A stretch of 64,000 bases of DNA from an uncultured Methanobrevibacter sp. (lineage in GTDB: Archaea; Methanobacteriota; Methanobacteria; Methanobacteriales; Methanobacteriaceae), in NCBI GenBank assembly GCA_902774685.1, contig CACYJH010000002.1:56067-120066 (forward strand), written 5' to 3'. Under the pieces are notes generated by a model that did not search any database, was not told where the DNA came from, and was given only the letters and a program-made list of their open reading frames with translations. The translations under genes and the position numbers were made by a program. The number at the start of each line of letters is the position of its first letter. Position 1 is the stretch's first letter. Of this stretch, positions 10,045-18,581 are shown in pieces.

Positions 10045-11016
10045 ATGAATAAGGTAGGAGTTATCGGAGCAGGAAGCTTAGGTACAGCGCTTGCTCAAAC
10101 AATAGCTAAAAATGTGGATACAGTCTATCTGCATTTAAGAAGAGAAGAATTAGCTAAAACAATCAATTCAACTGGATACAACAGTGAATACTATCCAAAT
10201 ACCAAATTGGAAAACAATATAATAGCTACTTGTGATTATAATGACTTAAAGGATTGCAAAATAATATTCCTGTCAATCCCTTCATCCGCCTTCAGATTTA
10301 CATTGGCACAACTTAAGAAATACATTTCAGATGATACCATTCTTGTAACTACAGCAAAGGGTATCGAATACCCTTCCCTTAAGACAATGGGAGCTTTGAT
10401 TGAAGAGTACTTTGATGAGAATTATGTTGCATTGTCTGGGCCTAACTTTGCATCTGAAATCGTATTGGGTCTTGCAACAGTGTCAAACATTGCATCCAAA
10501 AGCAGAGAAAATGCTTTGAAGGTCAAAAAGGTATTGTCCACCCCTCAATTCAAGGTGAAGATTCTTGATGATGTTGTAGGCCTTGAGATATGTGGTGTAA
10601 TCAAGAACATCAATGCAATAGCTAATGGTATCTGTGAAGGTATGAACATTAATGAAAACGCAAGATATGGTGTTTTGACAAAAGGTTTCGAAGATACCGG
10701 CAGAATCATCGAGGCAATCGGTGGAGATGTGGAAACTGCAGGCCAATACTGCGGATTCGGAGACCTTGTGCTCACTTCAACATCAACTGAAAGTAGAAAC
10801 CACACCCTTGGAATGCTCTATGGACAAAGGATAATCGTGGATGAAAAGGCAAGCGGTATCGTATTTGAAGGAAAGAACTCCATCATGGCCATAAAGGACA
10901 TCTGCGACAAGAATGAGACCAGCAGTGTTATTGTGGACTTTGTTTATGATGTGATCGTTAAGCAAACACCTCCAAAAATAGCATTCAAAACATTGTGGGA
11001 CAATATTGAAGAATGA
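10045..11016 (+). CDS. gpsA: NAD(P)-dependent sn-glycerol-3-phosphate dehydrogenase
   Basis: A 323-residue protein with a Rossmann start VIGAGSLGTALAQ (GxGxxG) and the SGPNFASE block. It also has the catalytic-lysine region GVIKNINAIANG and the family hallmark FGDLVLTSTSTESRNHTLG. The reaction interconverts DHAP and sn-glycerol-3-phosphate. Archaeal membrane lipids use sn-glycerol-1-phosphate, so a G3P-forming enzyme needs another purpose. Its position directly before a LicC-like cytidylyltransferase and a TagF-like protein suggests supply of CDP-glycerol. GGTGA lies 5 bp before the ATG. The next gene starts ~70 bp downstream in the same direction. Confidence 0.9.
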   Translation: MNKVGVIGAGSLGTALAQTIAKNVDTVYLHLRREELAKTINSTGYNSEYYPNTKLENNIIATCDYNDLKDCKIIFLSIPSSAFRFTLAQLKKYISDDTILVTTAKGIEYPSLKTMGALIEEYFDENYVALSGPNFASEIVLGLATVSNIASKSRENALKVKKVLSTPQFKVKILDDVVGLEICGVIKNINAIANGICEGMNINENARYGVLTKGFEDTGRIIEAIGGDVETAGQYCGFGDLVLTSTSTESRNHTLGMLYGQRIIVDEKASGIVFEGKNSIMAIKDICDKNETSSVIVDFVYDVIVKQTPPKIAFKTLWDNIEE

Positions 11017-11087
11017 TGATTAAAATTGATTATTAAAATTAAACTAAAATTAAACTAAAAGAATTATGATTAAAAAAGTGTGATAAA

Positions 11088-11855
11088 ATGATTGGCGTAA
11101 TATTGGCAGCTGGAATGGGAACTAGATTAATGCCTCTTACAAAGGAAATTCCTAAGGCATTGCTTAAGATCAATGAAACTACCTTGCTTGAAAGAATGAT
11201 AAAAAACTGCATTAACGCAGGTATTGAAAAATATATCGTGATTGTAGGATACAACAAGGATAAGGTAATTGACCTATGCCCTGAAATAGCTGAAAAGTAT
11301 GATATTGAAATAAAAACCATTGCAAACGAAAAGTATGATGTTACAAACACTTCCGTATCAACCTACCTTGCAAGCAAACACATAGAAGAAAATGACTTGG
11401 ATGACTTCATTTTAGTCAATGGAGACAATGTCGTAGACCCTGAAATCGTCACAAGATTAGCTGCTTCAGCTAACACTGGAATGATTATCGACAACTTCAA
11501 GGAACTTAATGAAGAATCCTTCAAATTGATCATTGACGACGAATCATTCAATGAAGACAAAACAATAGCTAACGGTACAATCAACTCAATCGGAAAAGGA
11601 TTGGACATTCCATCATCCACTGGAGAATTCATTGGAGTCTCCAAAGTCGTAAGCGATGACGTTGCAGAATTCAACAGAATCTTGGAAAGATTGATTGAAG
11701 AGGACCCTCAAAACTATTATGACTTTGCATACAAGGACTTAAGCAAAATCAAAACCATTGACTTTGTCTTGACTAATGGTCTTAAATGGACAGAAATCGA
11801 TGACCACACAGATTGGGAAAACGCTCAATTGCTTGTAAAGGAATTGGAAGGATAA
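11088..11855 (+). CDS. LicC-like nucleotidyltransferase, probable CTP:phospho-alcohol cytidylyltransferase
   Basis: A 255-residue protein of the NTP_transferase fold. The N-terminus VILAAGMGTRLMPLT...PKALLKI is the nucleotide-binding signature, IVIVGY is the second strand, and VNGDN carries the metal-binding Asp. The segment NEKYDVTNTSVSTYLAS resembles the phosphocholine cytidylyltransferase LicC, which favours CTP and a small phospho-alcohol substrate. It is flanked by gpsA and a glycerophosphotransferase-like gene, which makes sn-glycerol-3-phosphate the most attractive substrate, giving CDP-glycerol. It is unrelated to the HxGH-type TagD enzyme. The substrate assignment is inference. Confidence 0.75.
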   Translation: MIGVILAAGMGTRLMPLTKEIPKALLKINETTLLERMIKNCINAGIEKYIVIVGYNKDKVIDLCPEIAEKYDIEIKTIANEKYDVTNTSVSTYLASKHIEENDLDDFILVNGDNVVDPEIVTRLAASANTGMIIDNFKELNEESFKLIIDDESFNEDKTIANGTINSIGKGLDIPSSTGEFIGVSKVVSDDVAEFNRILERLIEEDPQNYYDFAYKDLSKIKTIDFVLTNGLKWTEIDDHTDWENAQLLVKELEG

Positions 11856-11913
11856 ATATACACTGCAAATTAAAATAAGATATTGAAATTAATTTAAAAC
11901 TTAAAGGGATAAT

Positions 11914-13122
11914 ATGGTAAATGTGAAAAAGCTCATCAAGGATATACTCTACATATCTGCCAAATACTCTGCAAGGGCACTGTATGTAGTTGGATCATAT
12001 ATTATCCCTCCAAACAAAAACATAATATTCTTTGAATCAAGCAATGGCCGTAACTATACCGGAAACCCAAGATATGTCTATGAGGAAATACTCAATCAAG
12101 GCCTTGATGATGAGATGACCTGTGTATGGTCATTGGTTCATACAAGCACAAAGGTTCCAGGAAATGCCAAAAAGGTAAAAAGGTCATTTTTCAGATTCCT
12201 ATACTACAGCCTCAGAAGCGGAGCTTGGATAATCGATTCCAGACATCTATACTACCTAAGGAAAAACAAGAACACCAAATATATCCAGACATGGCATGGA
12301 ACTCCACTTAAAAAACTTGGTTTGGATATGGATTACATTGACATGAGCGGGAATCAAGACATCGAAGCTTATCATAAGGAGTTTACAGACAATACAAAAG
12401 TCTGGCAATATCTGATATCACAAAATGAATACTCATCTGAAATCTTCAGAAGGGCATTTGACTTCAAGGGCGAGATGCTTGAGATAGGATATCCAAGAAA
12501 TGACATCCTGACAAACAAGAACAACAAAGAGGATATCGATGAGATAAAAACAAGGCTGAATATTCCTAAAGACAAGAAGATCATTCTTTATGCTCCTACA
12601 TGGAGAGACAATGAATACTATCAAAAGGGTGAGTACAAGTTTGCTACAGAAATGGATTTCGACAAGATGTACAATGAATTGAGTGATGAATATACGCTTA
12701 TAGTCAAGTTCCACTATCTTGTCAAGGAAAACATAGACTGGAGCAAATACAACAATTTCGTTATAGAATGTGATGCAGACTGGGACATTCAAGAACTCTA
12801 CTTGATTTCTGATATGATGATTACAGACTATTCATCAGTGATGTTCGACTACTCCATCCTAAAAAGGCCTATGGTATTCTTTACATATGATTTGGACAAC
12901 TATAAGAACAATTTAAGGGACTTTTACTTTGACATGGTTGAAGAGGTTCCAGGTCCAATCTGCAAGACAAATGATGAGATGATCGATTTCATTAAAAATT
13001 ACACAGAAGAATCCTATAAGGCCGAATTTGGTGAAAAATACCAAAAATGGAGTGAAAAGTTCAATCCATTCGATGATGGAAACGCATCTAAAAAAATCAT
13101 TGAATTGATTAGAGGCAAATAA
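11914..13122 (+). CDS. CDP-glycerol glycerophosphotransferase-family protein (short form)
   Basis: A 402-residue Glyphos_transf protein with TWHGTPLKKLG (His128), LYAPTWRDN and MITDYSSVMFDYSILKRP. It is a close paralogue of the protein at 3564, with an N-terminal hydrophobic stretch (ALYVVGSYIIPP) that may contact the membrane. It is the third gene in the run gpsA, cytidylyltransferase, transferase, so it is the natural consumer of CDP-glycerol made by that run. AAAGGGATAAT precedes the ATG. A hairpin overlapping the stop codon probably ends transcription. Confidence 0.85.
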   Translation: MVNVKKLIKDILYISAKYSARALYVVGSYIIPPNKNIIFFESSNGRNYTGNPRYVYEEILNQGLDDEMTCVWSLVHTSTKVPGNAKKVKRSFFRFLYYSLRSGAWIIDSRHLYYLRKNKNTKYIQTWHGTPLKKLGLDMDYIDMSGNQDIEAYHKEFTDNTKVWQYLISQNEYSSEIFRRAFDFKGEMLEIGYPRNDILTNKNNKEDIDEIKTRLNIPKDKKIILYAPTWRDNEYYQKGEYKFATEMDFDKMYNELSDEYTLIVKFHYLVKENIDWSKYNNFVIECDADWDIQELYLISDMMITDYSSVMFDYSILKRPMVFFTYDLDNYKNNLRDFYFDMVEEVPGPICKTNDEMIDFIKNYTEESYKAEFGEKYQKWSEKFNPFDDGNASKKIIELIRGK

Positions 13123-13140
13123 ATCCATTGCCTCTTTAAA
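13111..13140 (+). terminator. Hairpin terminator overlapping the stop codon
   Basis: Arms AGAGGCAA (13111-13118) and TTGCCTCT (13128-13135) are perfectly complementary across a 9-nt loop and are followed by TTAAAAAAAG. The upstream arm overlaps the end of the transferase gene ending at 13122. Confidence 0.6.
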
Positions 13141-13202
13141 AAAAGCTATTTTTAAAAAATCTTCTATTGATCTTATAAGTTTGATGTTGAAAATTTAAAT
13201 AA

Positions 13203-14222
13203 TTATTCAAGAATCAAATTAATCTTATGGCCGCAATTTATGCAATGGCCATCCTTTATTCTATTTTTATCACTGTTGCAATACCTCTCTCTAGCTATCA
13301 GCAGCTCACCGCAGTTAGGGCAGTAAGTGTTATTGTCAGCAGGCATATTTCCCAAATATACATATTCGATTCCCATGTCAACAGCTATTTCCTTTGCCCT
13401 GATCAAATAATCGATATCAGTTGGGCTCTTATCCTTCATCCTATACATTGGGAAGAATCTTGAAAAGTGAAGAGGAACATCTTCTCCTAATTCATCTATA
13501 ATGAAATTGCAGATTGACCTGATATGGCCTTCATCAGTATTCAAGTCATTGATTAGAAGAGTTGTAATCTCCAAATGGGAACCGCTTTCATATATGGCCT
13601 TCAGGTTGTCAAGCACAATATCTAATTTGCCGCCGCATACTTTCCTATACAATTCATCACTCATGAACTTCAAGTCTATATTGAATGCATCGATGAATTT
13701 TAAGGTTTCACCTAATGACTCCTCACTCATGTAACCATTGCTGACATATATGTTCTTGAGATTTTTCTCATGTGAAATCAAAGAAGTTTCTCGGGCGAAG
13801 TCAAAGTATAGCGTAGGTTCATTATAGGTCCAAGAAATCGATAGGCAATTGTTATTAATGGCATTTTTAACGATGGTTTCTGGCAGTATTTTACTTGAGT
13901 TGTATTCATCATAAGAATTCATTGAAAGCATATAGTTCTGACAGTTCAAACATGAGAAATTACACCCAAAACCACCAATTGAGTATGTTGATGACCCTGG
14001 CAAAAAGTGATATAGAGGCTTCTTTTCTATAGGGTCTGTGTGAGAGGAAGCTATTCTTTGATAATTTATTGAAAATAATTTTCCATCTATGTTTTTTTGA
14101 GTATTGCAGAATCCTAAATCATCTTCAGCTATTTTGCACTGCTTTCCACATAGATTGCATTGAACCAGTTTTTTATCTTCATCATTTTGATATAATTTTG
14201 TGTAAAAACTTGATTCTTTCAT
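13203..14222 (-). CDS. amrS: AmmeMemoRadiSam system radical SAM enzyme
   Basis: A 339-residue protein starting MKESSFYTKLYQ; GGAGTG lies 8 bp before this ATG, so an extended start at 14243 is less likely. An N-terminal cysteine cluster (CNLCGKQC...GFC) precedes YSIGGFGCNFSCLNCQN, which holds the CxxxCxxC motif that binds the radical-SAM 4Fe-4S cluster. The C-terminus has a zinc-ribbon-like tail (CPNCGELL ... CINCGHKI). The family is widespread in archaea and usually occurs with MEMO and AMMECR1 genes, which are not in this window. Its exact reaction remains unsettled. It was formerly annotated as pyruvate-formate-lyase activating enzyme, and I do not support that role. Confidence 0.85.
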   Translation of the reverse strand: MKESSFYTKLYQNDEDKKLVQCNLCGKQCKIAEDDLGFCNTQKNIDGKLFSINYQRIASSHTDPIEKKPLYHFLPGSSTYSIGGFGCNFSCLNCQNYMLSMNSYDEYNSSKILPETIVKNAINNNCLSISWTYNEPTLYFDFARETSLISHEKNLKNIYVSNGYMSEESLGETLKFIDAFNIDLKFMSDELYRKVCGGKLDIVLDNLKAIYESGSHLEITTLLINDLNTDEGHIRSICNFIIDELGEDVPLHFSRFFPMYRMKDKSPTDIDYLIRAKEIAVDMGIEYVYLGNMPADNNTYCPNCGELLIARERYCNSDKNRIKDGHCINCGHKINLILE

Positions 14223-14281
14223 TAAAAACACTCCAATAACCATTAAATTCTGAAAATCTAAAAGGAAATATAATAAACCAC

Positions 14282-15451
14282 TTATTTTAGATGTTGGTAA
14301 CCCTTTGAGCTTATTTTTTCAATTGTGCCATTTGAGAGTACTATTTCAACTGTATTTTTTTCTGTAATTTCACCTATTACATAAAAGTTCAATTCATTTT
14401 CCAATTGATCTTTAAGTTCCTTGTTCATTGTAAATAAAAATTCAAAATCCTCACCTACATGGAGGAACAAGTCAAGATAATCTATTCCTAAAGCATTAGC
14501 TATTTCCTTGAATTCATCTTCTACAGGCAGTTTGTCCTCATATATTCTAATTCCTTTTGAATATGAACTGTTTGAATCATTATTGAATTGATTATTATTG
14601 GGTTGATTTATATTGAATTGATACTCTCTCTTATCTGAATTCAAAATTTCATAAAATTCGCTGGCAAGGCCATCTGTAATGTCTGTTGCAGTGATTCTAT
14701 TCTCATCTGTGTTTAATTCTCTTAAAATATGGCCTTCATTGTATCTTGCATCTGGCTTCAATGCCTTGAAAAGGGCCATGTCACATAGGGTTGAATCAAT
14801 TTCATAGGCTCTGTTGATCTTATCTTCAAGGTCCACCATTTCAAAGAGATTGTTCTTAAGGAGCTGCTTCATGTTCAAGAGTTCAAAACCGAGTGCTGCA
14901 AGACCAAGTTCACCTGTTATGCAGACCAAATCCCCTTCCTTGAATCCATATTTCATCAATGCCTTATCCTTATCGACCTGTCCAATAGCTGTTCCTGAAA
15001 GGATTATTTCATTTGCCTCATTTGTATCTCCGCCAATAAGGGGAATGTGATAATCATCACAGGCCCTGATTACACCGCATATCAAATCATCAAAATCGTC
15101 TATAAGTGTGTCCTTAGGAATGGCAATGTTCAATAGAAAGCCAATATTGTCTGCACCCATGCTTGCAAGATCGCTTACATTGACTACAACTGACTTGTAT
15201 CCCATTTGGAAATAAGTCATGTCCTGTGGAAAATGGCTTGATTGGATAAGCATGTCAGATGATGATACCAAATAGCTATTTTCCTTTAAATCTATGTTTG
15301 TCAGTGCAGAATCGTCTCCTATTGATGTCTTGTTGTCTAAATCAGTAAAGTCAGCGGGATTATGAATTGAGCATGTTCTTGATTTTTCTATAATCCTTTC
15401 TATAAGTTGCTTTTCACCAATGTCAGAGACTTTCATTTGGCTTGATTTCAT
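14282..15451 (-). CDS. thiL: Thiamine-monophosphate kinase
   Basis: A 389-residue ThiL/PurM-fold protein: IGDDSA, a metal/substrate block SSDMLIQSSHFP, VNVSDLASMGA, IGGDTNEA and, near residue 230, TDITDGLASE. It phosphorylates thiamine monophosphate to thiamine diphosphate with ATP. It is longer than the usual ~330 residues, because of a low-complexity Asn/Gln-rich insertion (QPNNNQFNNDSNSS) around residues 288-305 between conserved blocks. No strong ribosome binding site is visible before the ATG. A second ATG five codons later (MKVSDIGE) is an alternative start. It lies 38 bp upstream of amrS on the same strand, so co-transcription is possible. Confidence 0.88.
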   Translation of the reverse strand: MKSSQMKVSDIGEKQLIERIIEKSRTCSIHNPADFTDLDNKTSIGDDSALTNIDLKENSYLVSSSDMLIQSSHFPQDMTYFQMGYKSVVVNVSDLASMGADNIGFLLNIAIPKDTLIDDFDDLICGVIRACDDYHIPLIGGDTNEANEIILSGTAIGQVDKDKALMKYGFKEGDLVCITGELGLAALGFELLNMKQLLKNNLFEMVDLEDKINRAYEIDSTLCDMALFKALKPDARYNEGHILRELNTDENRITATDITDGLASEFYEILNSDKREYQFNINQPNNNQFNNDSNSSYSKGIRIYEDKLPVEDEFKEIANALGIDYLDLFLHVGEDFEFLFTMNKELKDQLENELNFYVIGEITEKNTVEIVLSNGTIEKISSKGYQHLK

Positions 15452-15681
15452 ATGGGAATATTTGTATTATATAGTATAAAAAATGTTTTATGATAATGAT
15501 TTTTAGAAGAATATTGAGAAATATTCCAAATAGAAAGAATAAGTATTTTAAAAATTGTCAAATAGCTAATTAAAAATAGATTAAGCAAATCAATGAAAAA
15601 ATCCTAAAAATAGATGATTAAAAATAGATTAAACAATTCAAAAAAATAAAAAAAGAAAAGAGTTTATTTAATTAAAACTCT

Positions 15682-17844
15682 TTATTGAAATAATTTAAGT
15701 TTTAGAGCAGTTAGATAGTCAACTTTACCAGTTACCTTTAAACCTTTAGCTTTTTGATACTTTTTAACAGCCCATTTTGTGTAGATATAATACCAGCCGT
15801 CAATCAATAAGTTGTGACCACGGTATTTTATGTAGAAATGGTTTCTCTTTAAAGCTCTTTGAAGTTCTTTGACTATGAGCCTGTTTTTGGTTTTTGCTGA
15901 AATAGTATCGAACTTAACAGTTATCTTGACTTTTTTGCTTACCTTGTTGTAAGTCTTGTCACCAGCATAGGTGATAACTGCATTGTTCTTGCCAACTTTG
16001 TTTAATTTGGTAATTTTGAAAGTTGCGACACCTTTAGCATTGGTTTTTGCACTGTATGTTTTACCATTGACCTTTAAAGTGACCTTTTGACCTTTCATTG
16101 CTTTTCCTTTATTGTCCTTTAAGGTAACGGAATAGCTTTTGGTTTTTTGGTAATACTTAAAGGTTTTAGATTTAGCAGTTATTTTTGGAGTGACCTTCTT
16201 AACTGTAAATTTAGTGGTTTTGGTACTAGCCTTGTATACGTCAGTCTGTTTGAAGGTTGCTTTTGCAGTGTAGGTTCCTACCTTAAGACCTGCAACGCTT
16301 GCAGTACCTTTACCGTTCACTACCTTTACATTAAAGTTTTTGGTTCCAATCTTAACGCCAACACTACCAGTGAATCCAGCATCGGTAGTTACAGTAACGG
16401 TTGCTTTGTTACCGTAAGCGACATTGCTGACCTTAATGTTCAATTTAGGGTCAATCAATTCTTTTTCCTTTACATGGAATGTAGTGGAACTTTCTCCTGC
16501 CTTGAAGGTATCGTCACCGAAGTAGGTAACGGTAGCAAGATAATCGCCAACAGCTAAATCATCATCGATGGTGACAGTAGCATAACCATTTTCGATGTTT
16601 ATAGGATAAACAGCGTTGGAATGGTTCAATTTAATATTAGCTTCACCATTCACGGTTTCATTAGCGGTAACAACCACAACTGCCTTCTGACCTTCGGTAA
16701 TGTCATCAACTTTAATGGATAAGTTAGGATCTGCTTTTACAGTAAAGCTTGTGGAAGCTTCACCTGGATTGAATCTTTTGTCACCAGCATATTTCACTGA
16801 AGCAGTGTATACACCAGCATCCAAATCTTCATCAATTGTAGCTTTAGCAAATCCATTTTTGACAAATACCTTGTGTGGCATAAGATCTCCATGGAAAGAA
16901 ACATCTACATAACCTGTGAATGCATTATCAGCGCTAATTTCTACAGTCGCTTTTTCACCAACATTGATATTATCAACGTTAATGCTTAAATTAGGGTCAA
17001 ATTTGTTTACATTGAAGGTGGTGGAACTTTGGTCAGCTTCATATTTGCAGTCACCAGCGTATTTCACTGTAGCAGTGTAAGTGCCAGCAGGCAAAGCCTT
17101 GTTGAAAGTAACTTTTCCATAACCGTTATGCACATAAACAGCATATGGCATGAGAGAACCTTTTAAATAAACATAAACAGTACCGCTAAATGAATGATCA
17201 GCATTGATTTCAGCAGTAGCCTTTTCACCAACATTGACGTCAGCAACCTTAATGCTTAAATTAGGATTGAATTTGCCTACTTTAAAGGTGGTGGAACTTT
17301 GATCTGCTTTGTAAATTAAACCACCACAATATTTAGCTGTAGCAGTGTAAGTGCCAGCAGGCAAAGCTTCCTTGAATGTCACTTTTCCATAACCTTTCTT
17401 GACTGAAACAGCATATGGAATAGGGGAACCTTTCAAGTAAACAAGTACAGTACCACTGAAGGAATGTACTGCATGGATTTCTGCGGTAGCCTTTTCACCA
17501 ACATTAACATCATTGACATTAATGGTTAATTCAGGGCTAAGTCCTCTATCCATTTCCAAGTTCTTATCTTCAGCAGCCTTTTTAACATCCTCATTCTTTA
17601 CGTCAGAACTGCCAGTGTCTACATCCTTACTGTCAACACCATCAGCATCATCTAGATTCTTGTCGTGTCCATCATTTTGCTCATCAGCAACATCCACATC
17701 TTTAGTGTCGATGCTGCTGTCTCCTGTGTCATGCTCGATATATTTATTATTATCATCTTGGTTTAGGTCGAACGCACTTAAAGGCGCTAAACAATACATA
17801 AGAATAATAAATACACAAGCAATTTTTAAACTGAAATTCTTCAT
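15682..17844 (-). CDS. Secreted Ig-like repeat adhesin with C-terminal peptidoglycan-binding-like domain
   Basis: A 720-residue protein. The ATG at 17844 follows GTGAT and starts a signal peptide MKNFSLKIACVFIILMYCLA; a longer frame to 17919 would place the start upstream of the promoter and is rejected. A short acidic linker leads into five or more Ig-like repeats of ~85 residues (each with VNVGEKA ... AGTYTATxKYAGD ... FKV), then two further Ig-like domains. The end (about 650-720) has the PG_binding_1 pattern AVKKYQKAKGLKVTGKVDYLTALKL. The protein is probably wall-associated outside the cell. An operator-like element and TATA box lie just upstream. Confidence 0.85.
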   Translation of the reverse strand: MKNFSLKIACVFIILMYCLAPLSAFDLNQDDNNKYIEHDTGDSSIDTKDVDVADEQNDGHDKNLDDADGVDSKDVDTGSSDVKNEDVKKAAEDKNLEMDRGLSPELTINVNDVNVGEKATAEIHAVHSFSGTVLVYLKGSPIPYAVSVKKGYGKVTFKEALPAGTYTATAKYCGGLIYKADQSSTTFKVGKFNPNLSIKVADVNVGEKATAEINADHSFSGTVYVYLKGSLMPYAVYVHNGYGKVTFNKALPAGTYTATVKYAGDCKYEADQSSTTFNVNKFDPNLSINVDNINVGEKATVEISADNAFTGYVDVSFHGDLMPHKVFVKNGFAKATIDEDLDAGVYTASVKYAGDKRFNPGEASTSFTVKADPNLSIKVDDITEGQKAVVVVTANETVNGEANIKLNHSNAVYPINIENGYATVTIDDDLAVGDYLATVTYFGDDTFKAGESSTTFHVKEKELIDPKLNIKVSNVAYGNKATVTVTTDAGFTGSVGVKIGTKNFNVKVVNGKGTASVAGLKVGTYTAKATFKQTDVYKASTKTTKFTVKKVTPKITAKSKTFKYYQKTKSYSVTLKDNKGKAMKGQKVTLKVNGKTYSAKTNAKGVATFKITKLNKVGKNNAVITYAGDKTYNKVSKKVKITVKFDTISAKTKNRLIVKELQRALKRNHFYIKYRGHNLLIDGWYYIYTKWAVKKYQKAKGLKVTGKVDYLTALKLKLFQ

Positions 17845-17890
17845 AATAATCACTTTTGTGTTTATTACGAAATAATTTATATAAAGCCTT

Positions 17891-17928
17891 TTTATATATA
17901 CATTTTCGAAAGCAAGCACTTACTTGCA
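17891..17928 (-). promoter_or_regulatory. TATA box plus shared adhesin operator
   Basis: TTTATATATA (17891-17900) lies ~50 bp before the adhesin ATG. Directly upstream in the transcript direction, 17903-17928 contains TTTTCGAAA followed by the inverted repeat GCAAG-N6-CTTGC. The same element and arrangement recur at 21374 and 23278 before two related genes. Confidence 0.7.
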
Positions 17929-18063
17929 TTAAAATTAGAAATAGAAAAATAAATGAAGTTATTTAATAAAAATAATTGATTTAGAAGTTTTTGGAAAAAT
18001 AAATTAAGTAATTTAATAAAAATAATAGGTTTGATTGATTGGTGTATAAATAAAAAAAATAAG

Positions 18064-18525
18064 TTAGAAAATCAAGGTTTTAAACTCCTTTTTCATGCAA
18101 AGACAAATGTCATCGTTTTCAAAGATTCCAAAATTGTCGATTTTCTCATATCCTAACTTCTCATATAGAGCTATTGCTGCAGCATTTTCAGTTCCTGTTG
18201 TAATATATGCATATTTGAAGTTTTCTTCCATAGCTAATTTTTCCAAGGATTTGACAAGTTTATAGGCTATTCCCTTGTTTCTATATCTCCTTTTGACATA
18301 AACTCTTCTTATTTCCACTGAATCCTTGTCAAAAAGACGATAGCTAGCACAAGCTATTGGATTTCCCCAATTAAGAACCAGCAATACTACATGGGGATCT
18401 TCCAATTGGTTATAATCAAGATACTTTAAGGCCACATCTCCAATATTTCTATAGTATTCCTCATTCAATTCATTGGAGAGTTGGATGAATCTTTCATCCT
18501 TTTCATTTGTCAGGACAGTTTCCAT
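18064..18525 (-). CDS. GNAT-family N-acetyltransferase
   Basis: A 153-residue protein with the GNAT acetyl-CoA motif: VEIRRVYVKRRYRNKGIAYKLVKSLE (RRYRNKGIA is the Q/RxxGxG/A loop), then YAYITTGTENAAAIALYEKLGY, typical of the C-terminal half. It should transfer an acetyl group from acetyl-CoA to an amine; the substrate is unknown. It is a soluble cytoplasmic protein. GTGATAAG precedes the ATG. The cytosine-deaminase-like gene lies 56 bp upstream on the same strand and may be co-transcribed. Confidence 0.85.
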   Translation of the reverse strand: METVLTNEKDERFIQLSNELNEEYYRNIGDVALKYLDYNQLEDPHVVLLVLNWGNPIACASYRLFDKDSVEIRRVYVKRRYRNKGIAYKLVKSLEKLAMEENFKYAYITTGTENAAAIALYEKLGYEKIDNFGIFENDDICLCMKKEFKTLIF

Positions 18526-18581
18526 CTTATCACTTTAAGTTATTTTTATAGCATTATCTATAATATAGCTGTTTTTAGGGT

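Noticed and set aside
17845..17919. Longer start for the Ig-like adhesin
   Set aside because: The extension runs through the TATA box and operator; the signal peptide begins at 17844.
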